From contig JABSOW010000021.1 in NCBI GenBank assembly GCA_013215465.1, forward strand, positions 24,033 through 88,032: a stretch of 64,000 nt of DNA, given 5' to 3'. This DNA is from Colwellia sp. Its GTDB lineage: Bacteria > Pseudomonadota > Gammaproteobacteria > Enterobacterales > Alteromonadaceae. The notes under the pieces are model-generated. The model searched no databases. It had not been told where the DNA came from and worked only from the letters and a program-made list of their open reading frames with translations. Below are positions 38,009-45,633 of the stretch, piece after piece (the stretch's first letter is position 1; every line of letters starts with the position of its first letter). A program made the translations under genes and the position numbers.

Positions 38009-38497
38009 TTGCAACATTTATTAAAGCAGTTATCATTTTTAGTTTTATCATTTTCTATCATGCTTGGTTTCACCAGTAATACCTATGCAGAAGAAAAAAT
38101 CAGTAGTCAAGCCGCGCTTGAACAGGCGTTAGATAAACATAAAGGCGAGGTGATCTATTTAGATTTTTGGGCTTCATGGTGCGGGCCTTGTCGAAAATCT
38201 TTTCCTTGGATGAATAAAATAGAAGCAGAGTATAAAAAACAGGGTTTTAGTGTTATTAGCATTAATTTAGATGCAAATAAAAGTTTAGCAGCTAAATTTT
38301 TGAAGGAAACGCCGGCTTCTTTTACCGTGATTTATGATCCTAAAGGTAAAATCGCTAAACACTTTAAAATACAAGGTATGCCTAGCAGTATGCTTATAGG
38401 TAGGGACGGTAAAATAAAATCTCGTCATACCGGATTTTTCACAAAAAAAATACCGCTATATCAGCAAGAGATTGAGCAATTACTGGTGATTAAATAA
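38009..38497 (+). CDS. TlpA-like periplasmic thioredoxin-fold protein
   Basis: A 162-residue exported thiol-disulfide protein. The signal peptide ends near residue 27 (TYA-EEKISS). The active site is W57-C58-G-P-C61 in FWASWCGPCRKSFPWMN, and the cis-Pro loop is QGMPSSML. It is probably a periplasmic reductase keeping partner cysteines reduced. It is the first gene of a nine-gene plus-strand set, 8 bp before the Cys-rich DUF4266 lipoprotein, which is a natural client. The start is TTG behind TTAGGTG; no ATG lies near the signal peptide start. Confidence 0.88.
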   Translation: MQHLLKQLSFLVLSFSIMLGFTSNTYAEEKISSQAALEQALDKHKGEVIYLDFWASWCGPCRKSFPWMNKIEAEYKKQGFSVISINLDANKSLAAKFLKETPASFTVIYDPKGKIAKHFKIQGMPSSMLIGRDGKIKSRHTGFFTKKIPLYQQEIEQLLVIK

Positions 38498-38505
38498 GGT
38501 CATTT

Positions 38506-38733
38506 ATGATGATAAAAGAAATTAAATTAGTTTTATTACTGCCGTTAATTATTGGGGCAACTGGCTGTGTTAGTTTAGGTGTAGAGCCCTGGCAGCGAGA
38601 TTTATTAGCAAAAGATGAAATGTCGTTAAATGGTTCAGGGGTAGATTCAGCACTTGATGATCATATCTATTTTAGTAAAGAAGCGTCAAGTGGTGGCAAG
38701 GGGTTTAGTGGTGGTGGCTGTGGCTGTAATTAA
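38506..38733 (+). CDS. DUF4266 small lipoprotein with GGGCGCN tail
   Basis: A 75-residue lipoprotein. The signal ends in a lipobox ATGC with Cys21 as the lipid-modified residue. After it come VEPWQRDLLAKDEM and DDHIYFSKEASSGG, the DUF4266 family blocks, and the extreme C-terminus GGGCGCN. The two terminal cysteines separated by Gly could bind a metal, form a disulfide with the TlpA-like partner, or carry a modification. It sits between that thioredoxin and the DUF3570 gene, the usual context of this family. No biochemical function is known to me. Confidence 0.82.
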   Translation: MMIKEIKLVLLLPLIIGATGCVSLGVEPWQRDLLAKDEMSLNGSGVDSALDDHIYFSKEASSGGKGFSGGGCGCN

Positions 38734-38873
38734 TATAAAATTCATCTTGTCGTGGTATCACACCATTAATGCGTCAATAAGTACTCATTGCACCCGTCAA
38801 CTCCGTGCTTCTTCCTGATAATAGAATCATACAACTTAAACTTGAACCACATATAAAATACTTTTGGTGAAAA

Positions 38874-40202
38874 ATGAAAACAAACACTAATATAAAAGCG
38901 GCATTAACCATTGCCACGGCTGCGTTACTTGGCACAAGTAACGCAGCGCAAGCAGAAACAACGTCAACTGCCGGGGTAGAAGAGAGCGCATGGGAATTTG
39001 ATAGTGCTTTTTTGTTTTACAGTGAAGTTGATCGTGTCAGTGCTAGCGAAGCCATTATTAATGCGACAAAAACGTTTGCTGACGACCAAGTACTTAATTT
39101 AAAGTTAACCGTTGATGTGTTAACTGGGGCATCGGCTAATGGCGCAGTGGCACAGCCAAACGTACAAACTTTTACCCGACCATCGGGTAATGGGCAATAT
39201 ACCATTACAGCAGGTGATACTCCGCTTGATGATACCTTTCATGACACCCGTGTTCAGCTTAATGGCCAATGGACGCAACTGATAGCACCTAATTATACGG
39301 CAAGTGGTGGCGTACATATTTCTAAAGAATATGATTACTTATCGCTAGGTATAAATGGCAATATCGCCTTTGATTTCGATCGAAAAAACTCAACCTTCTC
39401 AGCAGGCTTTAGTTATTTTCAAGATACCTTTACCCCTGAAGGTCGCATTCCTAAGCCGTTTACTTCTATGTTAATCGGAGACAGCAGCTCAGGCAGTTGG
39501 GATGACGATTTTTCTGAAACACGTATTGGCTCGGAAGATACTAAAACCACTACCGATATTTTATTAGGCTTTACCCAAGTCATTAATCGTAGAATGATCA
39601 GCCAATTTAATTATTCTTACTCCATGGTCGATGGTTACTTAACTGATCCCTTTAAAATTTTATCGGTAGTTAGTGACTTTAATGCGCCGGATAGTGGTAT
39701 TGCCCAAGATTATATTTATGAATCTCGACCAGACTCTCGCATTAAACAAAGTATTTATGCGCAATCACTTTATCATTTTGAACACTCGGTTCTTGATATT
39801 TCTTATCGTTATATGTGGGATGACTGGAAAATCACCTCTCATACTATTGATTCTCGTTTTAGAATACCTTTAGGCGATACCTTTGGCAGGGAAAGTTATA
39901 TACAACCTCACTTTAGATTTTATCAACAAAGTGCCGCGGAGTTTTATCAACCGTTTTTAATTGATGGTGATACTTTACCCGCCTATGCTAGTGCAGATTA
40001 TCGTATCGGTGAGATGACTACTTTTACGGTAGGATTAAAATATGGGTTGTTAGTGAATAATGGTGATGATTTGTCTTTTAGGTTGGAATATTATCGCCAA
40101 ATACCAACGAACGCTGGTTTTGATGAGCCAGGCGTACTTAACGATGTAGACCTTTATCCCACTATTGATGCTATTATTGGCCAAGTAACTTATTCTTTCT
40201 AA
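38874..40202 (+). CDS. DUF3570 family predicted outer-membrane protein with a possible flavinylation motif
   Basis: A 442-residue exported protein with signal peptide to about residue 27 (NAAQA-ETTS). The body is beta-rich with many Tyr/Phe/Asp alternations and ends in YSF, which suggests an outer-membrane barrel. Residues D81-V-L-T-G-A-S87, followed by ANGA, fit the ApbE target pattern Dxx(S/T)GA(T/S), and an apbE gene starts 10 bp downstream. Covalent FMN attachment at Ser87 is therefore possible, but unproven and unusual for a barrel protein. Family knowledge: DUF3570 accompanies DUF4266 and ApbE in many Proteobacteria. Confidence 0.82.
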   Translation: MKTNTNIKAALTIATAALLGTSNAAQAETTSTAGVEESAWEFDSAFLFYSEVDRVSASEAIINATKTFADDQVLNLKLTVDVLTGASANGAVAQPNVQTFTRPSGNGQYTITAGDTPLDDTFHDTRVQLNGQWTQLIAPNYTASGGVHISKEYDYLSLGINGNIAFDFDRKNSTFSAGFSYFQDTFTPEGRIPKPFTSMLIGDSSSGSWDDDFSETRIGSEDTKTTTDILLGFTQVINRRMISQFNYSYSMVDGYLTDPFKILSVVSDFNAPDSGIAQDYIYESRPDSRIKQSIYAQSLYHFEHSVLDISYRYMWDDWKITSHTIDSRFRIPLGDTFGRESYIQPHFRFYQQSAAEFYQPFLIDGDTLPAYASADYRIGEMTTFTVGLKYGLLVNNGDDLSFRLEYYRQIPTNAGFDEPGVLNDVDLYPTIDAIIGQVTYSF

Positions 40203-40212
40203 CGAGATTTGT

Positions 40213-41142
40213 TTGAATAAAAACAGAGTTGTACGGCTAACAAAAAACAAAGACAGCTATGGCATAACCTTTAATGCCATGGCCAGTCCTTGTGAAGTGA
40301 TAATACAATCAACAGATAAGCAATTAGCCGCTAAGTTGGGTGAACTTATTGCTACTGAAGTTTGGCGCATCGAAGACAAATATAGTCGCTATGATCACAG
40401 CAGTGTTTGTAGTGCTATTAATAACCATGCAGGACATTCTGTTGCTATTGATGAAGAAACCTATTTATTACTGAATTTTGCCGAGCAATGTTATCAATTA
40501 AGCGATGGTTTTTTTGATATCAGCTCTGGCGTTCTTCGAAAAGTGTGGTCTTTTCAAGGAGCTCAAGCCAGCGAAGGCAATAATGATAAGTTCCCGACAG
40601 CCGAGCAAGTTAAGCAAATGCTAAAGAATGTTGGCTGGCGAAAAATTTACTTTGATCAAAAACAAATTACCTTAGAGAAAGGTATGGAAATTGATTTTGG
40701 TGGCATAGGTAAAGAGTACGCCGTAGATCGCGCCATTATTCTTGCCAAGCAATTAACCAACAGCCCAGTATTGGTTAATTTAGGTGGCGATTTAGCGGTA
40801 ACGGCTTCGCGGCTAAATAATGAACCTTGGCAAGTCGCTATTGAACACCCTGGTAGAGATAATAATCATATCAACTTTGCGGATATGATTATTTCATTAA
40901 AATCGGGTGCACTTGCTACAAGTGGTGATGCCCGTCGCTACCTTATTAAAAATGGCAAACGTTATGGTCATATCTTGAATGCGAAAACTGGTTGGCCTAT
41001 TGATCAAGCACCGCGCTCTATTACAGTGGTTGCTCCACAATGTATTCAAGCAGGCATACTAGCAACCTTAGCTTTACTGCAAGGAGCTAATGCAGAGCAA
41101 TTTTTAAAGAAACAAGAAATCAAATTTTGGGCCCGCAGGTAA
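40213..41142 (+). CDS. apbE: FAD:protein FMN transferase (ApbE)
   Basis: A 309-residue enzyme that attaches FMN from FAD to Ser/Thr of extracytoplasmic proteins, using Mg2+. Motifs present: EIDFGGIGKEYAVDRA, VNLGGDLAV, ATSGDARR and HILNAKTGWPID. The protein starts at a TTG 10 bp after the DUF3570 stop; no clear signal peptide or lipobox is visible, so it is either exported by an unseen route or acts in the cytoplasm. The C-terminus is slightly short compared with lipoprotein ApbE. No classical FMN-binding-domain substrate lies in this window, so the DUF3570 protein is the natural candidate target. Confidence 0.9.
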   Translation: MNKNRVVRLTKNKDSYGITFNAMASPCEVIIQSTDKQLAAKLGELIATEVWRIEDKYSRYDHSSVCSAINNHAGHSVAIDEETYLLLNFAEQCYQLSDGFFDISSGVLRKVWSFQGAQASEGNNDKFPTAEQVKQMLKNVGWRKIYFDQKQITLEKGMEIDFGGIGKEYAVDRAIILAKQLTNSPVLVNLGGDLAVTASRLNNEPWQVAIEHPGRDNNHINFADMIISLKSGALATSGDARRYLIKNGKRYGHILNAKTGWPIDQAPRSITVVAPQCIQAGILATLALLQGANAEQFLKKQEIKFWARR

Positions 41143-41168
41143 ACCAATGATATGAGAGTACTACTCAG

Positions 41169-41843
41169 ATGAGAATATTACTAGTTGAAGATGACTTACC
41201 ATTGGCCAAAGCTTTACAGAGATCACTGCAAAGTGAAGGTTTTGTTGTTAATCATGTAAACCAAGGGAAGTTAGCGTTAAACGCTTTATCGACACCTGAT
41301 CAAGATATGATTATTTTGGACTTAGGCTTGCCAGATATTGATGGACTAGAGGTGTTAAAACAACTGCGTAATAAAAAGTCATCATTACCTGTTATCATTT
41401 TAACTGCGCGAGATTCGATTGAAAGCAAAGTTAAAGGTCTTGATTTTGGCGCAGATGATTACCTTGTTAAACCTTTTGAAATACAAGAGCTAATGGCTAG
41501 GTTAAGGGTTATTGAACGACGCTTAGGTACGGCTGTTTCTTCACTTGTTTGTGTAGGGAAAGTTAAGTTGGATACCTTTGCTCACAAAGTTTTTGTTAGT
41601 GAAAGTAAGACTGAAACTGAAATACATTTTTCCAAAAAAGAGTTTATGGTGTTAAAAGCGTTAATGGAGAATGCCGGAAGAATATTGTCTCGAGAGAAAA
41701 TTGAGTCCAAATTGTATCATTGGGGGGAAGAAGTGCTGAGTAATGCCGTTGAGGTTCATATTCATAAATTAAGAAAAAGCTTGCCTGATAAATTTATTCA
41801 AAACGTACGTGGTGTTGGCTACATCATTAATAATGCGCATTAA
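41169..41843 (+). CDS. OmpR-family response regulator
   Basis: A 224-residue two-component regulator: receiver domain (1-118) with acidic pocket E7-D8-D9, phospho-acceptor Asp51, and conserved Lys101 in VKPFE, then a winged-helix DNA-binding domain ending in VRGVGYII. The sequence resembles the QseB/PmrA branch. It lies 26 bp after apbE and 3 bp before the kinase gene, inside the redox operon, so it probably controls that operon in response to an envelope signal such as metal or redox state. Confidence 0.93.
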   Translation: MRILLVEDDLPLAKALQRSLQSEGFVVNHVNQGKLALNALSTPDQDMIILDLGLPDIDGLEVLKQLRNKKSSLPVIILTARDSIESKVKGLDFGADDYLVKPFEIQELMARLRVIERRLGTAVSSLVCVGKVKLDTFAHKVFVSESKTETEIHFSKKEFMVLKALMENAGRILSREKIESKLYHWGEEVLSNAVEVHIHKLRKSLPDKFIQNVRGVGYIINNAH

Positions 41844-41846
41844 ATT

Positions 41847-43316
41847 ATGAGTATTCGCCGTTATCTAGTGTTAACACTATTTTCGGTATTAACACTAATA
41901 ACCTTTATTGCCGCTATTCAAGGCTATAAAGTAAGTATGTCACGAGCGGGAAAACAATTTGATCAACAATTGTTAGATATTGCTTATACTTTACTTGCAG
42001 TGCAAACGGCTGCAGAGCAAACATCCCCCCCTAATACCAATCAAACACACCAAACAATTCAAGTGTCACAGCAGGGTAGCTTTGCTTTTCAGGTTTGGAA
42101 AAATACTGAATTACTGATTAAAAGTAATAACGCACCCGATCATCTTATTATTACCCCGTCCTTTTCTTATGAAAATGTCTATAAAGATTCTAATAAACAA
42201 TTAAGCCATTTTTCTGAAGTTAATTTTTTAGACAAGCGTTGGCGAGTGGTCGCTTTAATTAATAAAATGTCACCATCAGGTATCCCATCAATTAATGTTA
42301 TTGTGGCGCAACCATTACAAACGCAATTTGCCTTGGCACAAGCGCTTATTTTAGCCGCAGTAACGCCCATGGTTATCGCGATAGTAATATTGTCATTTTT
42401 AATTTATATCATTATCACTCAAGGTTTAAAGCCTCTACACCAACTACGAACAGAGCTTAGTAAAAGAAACACTAACGATTTTAGCCCGCTGAACTTACCA
42501 GTAAATAATACCGAACTAACTGATATTACTGTTACGTTAAATCAGCTTTTCTTTCGCTTAGATGCTGCATTTAAACGAGAACGACATTTTGCTGAAGATG
42601 CTGCTCATGAGTTAAAAACACCTTTAAGCGTGTTAAAAATAAATGTACATAACATCACTCAAGATTTTTCTAAGCGTTTATCTTTTGATCATAAACAAGT
42701 TACGGCAAGCGAAATTCTCAGCTTTGATTCAATAAAAGAATTAACAAATAGTGTTGATAGAATGGGACATGTTATCGATCAAATCTTGAACTTGAACCGT
42801 ACCAACACAGCACAAATTGTACAGGGTAGCAGCCGTTTTAATTTGAATTCATTATTACAGCGAGTAATTGCGGAACTTTATAGTGACATATTGGAAAAAC
42901 AGCAAACTATCATCTTAGAAAGTGATGAAGTTTATTTGTGCGCACATGAATTTTCTGTTCATTTATTGGCAGTTAACTTAATTTCTAACGCGAATAAATA
43001 CACGCCTGTAGGCGGAAGCATCATAGTCACGGTTAAATTAATTAATGAAAATAAAAAAGATAGAAAAATAGCGCTCTGTGTTGAAGATTCTGGTGTCGGT
43101 ATAGACCCTCAAGAATATCAACGAATTTTTGACCGGTTTTATCGAATTGGCGGTGATCAACATAACTCCAGTGCTTTAGGCTGCGGCTTAGGTTTAACCA
43201 TTGTTAAGCATATCGCTGACATGCACGGCGCAAAAATCGAATTATCGCCTTCGCCGCCACTACAAGGGTTAAAAATTGACGTGCACTTTAAAGATAATAA
43301 AGAAGAGCAGGAGTAG
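41847..43316 (+). CDS. Sensor histidine kinase, partner of the upstream response regulator
   Basis: A 489-residue membrane kinase. Membrane helices lie at about 7-27 and 160-190, flanking a periplasmic sensor loop of roughly 130 residues without a recognised domain. A HAMP segment leads to the H-box FAEDAAHELKTPLSVLK with phosphorylated His254. The ATPase domain has an N-box (NLISNANKYTPVGG), G1 (VEDSGVGIDP) and G2 (GCGLGLTIVK). It is co-translated with the OmpR-type regulator (3-bp gap). The signal is unknown; the surrounding genes suggest copper, iron or redox stress. Confidence 0.92.
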   Translation: MSIRRYLVLTLFSVLTLITFIAAIQGYKVSMSRAGKQFDQQLLDIAYTLLAVQTAAEQTSPPNTNQTHQTIQVSQQGSFAFQVWKNTELLIKSNNAPDHLIITPSFSYENVYKDSNKQLSHFSEVNFLDKRWRVVALINKMSPSGIPSINVIVAQPLQTQFALAQALILAAVTPMVIAIVILSFLIYIIITQGLKPLHQLRTELSKRNTNDFSPLNLPVNNTELTDITVTLNQLFFRLDAAFKRERHFAEDAAHELKTPLSVLKINVHNITQDFSKRLSFDHKQVTASEILSFDSIKELTNSVDRMGHVIDQILNLNRTNTAQIVQGSSRFNLNSLLQRVIAELYSDILEKQQTIILESDEVYLCAHEFSVHLLAVNLISNANKYTPVGGSIIVTVKLINENKKDRKIALCVEDSGVGIDPQEYQRIFDRFYRIGGDQHNSSALGCGLGLTIVKHIADMHGAKIELSPSPPLQGLKIDVHFKDNKEEQE

Positions 43317-43320
43317 GGAA

Positions 43321-43737
43321 GTGATTAGACGTTTCCCTAAATATTACACCGTATTTTTACTTATGAACTTACTCTTTTTGTGTAGCTTTATCGTTGCAGC
43401 AAAACGCCCTGAGTATCATTTAGCGTTAAAAAACCATCTGTTTTATCCAGCGCAAATCATCATTCCAGCGAATCAAAAAATTAAGTTAGTTATTCATAAT
43501 CACGATAATAGCGTCGAAGAGTTTGATAGCTTCGATCTTAATCGAGAAAAAGTGATATTTTCACAGCAAAAATCAATCATTTTTATCGGACCACTTACCG
43601 TAGGTGAATATAACTTTTTTGGTGAATATCATCCTAATAGTGCGCGAGGAAAGGTTATTGTTATCGAAATAAAGAGTAACCAAGATATCCCATATCAAAT
43701 GTTAAGCCCAAAGCAAGGGGGTTTGAATGTTAATTAA
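43321..43737 (+). CDS. Membrane-anchored cupredoxin-domain protein
   Basis: A 138-residue protein: one N-terminal hydrophobic segment (about 8-27, uncleaved or signal), then a cupredoxin-like beta sandwich (YHLALKNHLFYPAQIIIPANQKIKLVIHNHD ... VGEYNFFGEYHPN). The usual blue-copper Cys is missing; His and Glu residues near HNHDNSVEEFD and GEYHPN could still bind a metal. This is the EfeO-type cupredoxin class often coupled to FTR1 permeases, and an FTR1-like gene overlaps its 3' end by 11 bp. I prefer GTG at 43321 behind AGGAGTAGGGAA over an in-frame TTG at 43276 that lies inside the kinase gene. Confidence 0.8.
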   Translation: MIRRFPKYYTVFLLMNLLFLCSFIVAAKRPEYHLALKNHLFYPAQIIIPANQKIKLVIHNHDNSVEEFDSFDLNREKVIFSQQKSIIFIGPLTVGEYNFFGEYHPNSARGKVIVIEIKSNQDIPYQMLSPKQGGLNVN

Positions 43738-44515
43738 TACAGTACTCTTATTTTTACAAAGTGCATTGCCGATTTTTATTATCATCTCACTGTTATTATT
43801 ACGTTTTACTGCGACATCTGGCAGATTAATTACGAATAAAAATTTGACTGTAATTAGTGTTTTGGCTAGTTCATTGGTTTTTGTATTGAGTCAATACATG
43901 GAAACTACATCACAACTTTTTGATGGTAAAGGCACAGAGTGGGTATTTTCTTTAGGTTTTATTATCATCTATTTTTCTAGTGCACTATTATTTCTCTTTG
44001 ACAACAAAGGCCGTTTTATCAAGGTTAAAAAGTATTTTGCTTTGGTCGTATTTTTATTGGTGCTTTTGCTTAATGGTTGGCACTTTATGCTGTATTTAAC
44101 CAGTTACTGGCAACAATCATTGCAATTGGAGTCTTTATTTATTGGCATCATTTTAGGCGTTGGTATTTGTGTCAGTTTTGCTATTTTGTTCTATTTTTTA
44201 TTACGCTACTTTGACACTTTAATTGACAGCAAAACATCGGGTTATTTTTTACTGTTTTTTGCCATTGGTCAGTTAATGCAATCAATTGTACTTTTGCAAC
44301 AAGTAGATGTTTTACCAATGAGTCTACTTGTTTGGAATAGCACTAGTTTTATCACTGAAAACTCTGAATTTGGTCAATTACTTCGCGTTTTATTTGGCTA
44401 TGAAACAACCCCATCATTGATGCAAGTTATCGTCTATTTGACTGCTTTTATTGTTCCTGTATTGATTAGAAAAAGCCGATATTTTCTTCGGTTAACCTAT
44501 GGAGAAAAATCATGA
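43727..44515 (+). CDS. FTR1-like permease lacking the REXXE iron motif
   Basis: A 262-residue membrane protein with seven hydrophobic helices. Its length and its end (SEFGQLLRVLFGYETTPSLMQVIVYLTAF) resemble FTR1/EfeU iron permeases. In those the first helix holds the motif REXXE; here the same place reads F-L-Q11-S12-A-L-P15, so Arg and both Glu are gone. The second REXXE is not found either. It therefore cannot use the known iron path and may be a repurposed subunit. It overlaps the cupredoxin gene by 11 bp and the next gene by 4 bp. Confidence 0.7.
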   Translation: MLINTVLLFLQSALPIFIIISLLLLRFTATSGRLITNKNLTVISVLASSLVFVLSQYMETTSQLFDGKGTEWVFSLGFIIIYFSSALLFLFDNKGRFIKVKKYFALVVFLLVLLLNGWHFMLYLTSYWQQSLQLESLFIGIILGVGICVSFAILFYFLLRYFDTLIDSKTSGYFLLFFAIGQLMQSIVLLQQVDVLPMSLLVWNSTSFITENSEFGQLLRVLFGYETTPSLMQVIVYLTAFIVPVLIRKSRYFLRLTYGEKS

Positions 44516-45240
44516 AAGTCTTAATGTTTTTCAAGCATACTTACTGGATTATACTCGTCACTTTAAGTTTTTTACTTGGTTATACTTCTAGTGTACATGC
44601 CGACGGCGTTGTGGTGGATAAAGTGTACCACCCTTATGTATTGCCTAATGAACGAGAAGTAGAGTGGCGTTTATTTTCAGCTAAAGAAAGTAAAAATAAC
44701 AAACTAGGTCAACGTTTTTCTTATGGGCAATCGTTAACTGATACCCTTATGTTAGAGTTTTATTTAGTAGGTGAGCGTGATACTTACAATGACTTTAGCT
44801 TAACTTCATATGAAGTTGAAGCGCGATGGATGCTGACCGAGCAGGGAGAGTTCTGGGCAGACTGGGGCTTATTGTTTGAGATAGAAAAACAACAACGTAA
44901 AAAAAACTGGGAGGTTACTTCCGGTGTTTTAGTTGAAAAAGAATTTGGCCGAACTAGCCTTACCTTTAATGCTTTTGTTATTTATGAGTGGGGTAATACC
45001 ATTGCTAGTGAATTTGAAACAGAATTTCGATTGCAATATCGTTATCGTTACCTTGAACAAATCCAACCTGCTATTGAGTTATATTCAGGTGAAAACTACC
45101 TTGGTATAGGTCCCGCTTTTATGGGTATTCAACGTTTTGATGGACAAAAGCAGCTCAAATGGGAACTTGGCTTTATTACGGGTTTAGATCGCCGAAGTAA
45201 GGGGCATGTTTTACGTATTGCTGTTGAGTATGAGTTTTAA
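44512..45240 (+). CDS. Predicted small outer-membrane beta-barrel protein of the redox operon
   Basis: A 242-residue exported protein with a signal peptide ending near residue 31 (SVHA-DGVV). The mature part is made of alternating amphipathic strands such as EVEWRLFSAKE, LMLEFYLVGE and WADWGLLFEIE and ends in LRIAVEYEF, a terminal aromatic typical of outer-membrane barrels. I do not recognise a named family. The start codon overlaps the FTR1-like gene by ATGA, so it is translationally coupled and the last gene of the operon. Confidence 0.7.
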   Translation: MKVLMFFKHTYWIILVTLSFLLGYTSSVHADGVVVDKVYHPYVLPNEREVEWRLFSAKESKNNKLGQRFSYGQSLTDTLMLEFYLVGERDTYNDFSLTSYEVEARWMLTEQGEFWADWGLLFEIEKQQRKKNWEVTSGVLVEKEFGRTSLTFNAFVIYEWGNTIASEFETEFRLQYRYRYLEQIQPAIELYSGENYLGIGPAFMGIQRFDGQKQLKWELGFITGLDRRSKGHVLRIAVEYEF

Positions 45241-45326
45241 AAAAACAAACTTAATCACTTGATAAATAATACAAATAATATATTTTTGAATCCTAATAGC
45301 CACTACTACTAAATCAATCACCTTGT

Positions 45327-45560
45327 TCTCAAATCTTATCTTATGCTAACGCGATAGCGCGATTTCAAGAAGCATGTAGATCTTTTATTGGCATATTTAC
45401 TTTACTTGGTGTCGGTATGATGGCTGATATTTAAGGTTTACAAGTTAGCTCAATTTCTTTAGGAGGGGCGGTGTTAATCGGCTCTATATTATTTATTTCT
45501 TTGAGGTTACTAAAAGGATGTACTCTTAAAAGCCATGATAAGTTAACATGCGAACACTAG
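45327..45560 (+). pseudogene. Interrupted small membrane-protein gene
   Basis: One frame reads AIARFQEACRSFIG, then a hydrophobic helix IFTLLGVGMMADI, then TAA at 45432-45434, and continues in the same frame with GLQVSSISLGGAVLIGSILFISLRLLKG until TAG at 45558-45560. The two halves look like one small protein with two membrane helices, broken by a point nonsense mutation. The left limit is uncertain and no good start codon is seen. The rest of 45241-45633 holds a small hairpin (45566-45592) and nothing else I can identify. Confidence 0.5.
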
Positions 45561-45633
45561 GAATAGGATCAGAACAATTCTGTAACTGATCCATCATAGG
45601 TAATGAACAAACAAAGCTTTATGCTGGTTGCTA

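Noticed and set aside
43276..43320. TTG at 43276 as the start of the cupredoxin gene
   Set aside because: It lies inside the kinase gene without a ribosome-binding site, adds a charged tail before the membrane helix, and a strong AGGAG site precedes GTG 43321.
45566..45592. Hairpin GGATCAG / CTGATCC as a terminator for the minus-strand DUF3083-like gene
   Set aside because: There is no T-run on either strand and the stem is only seven pairs.
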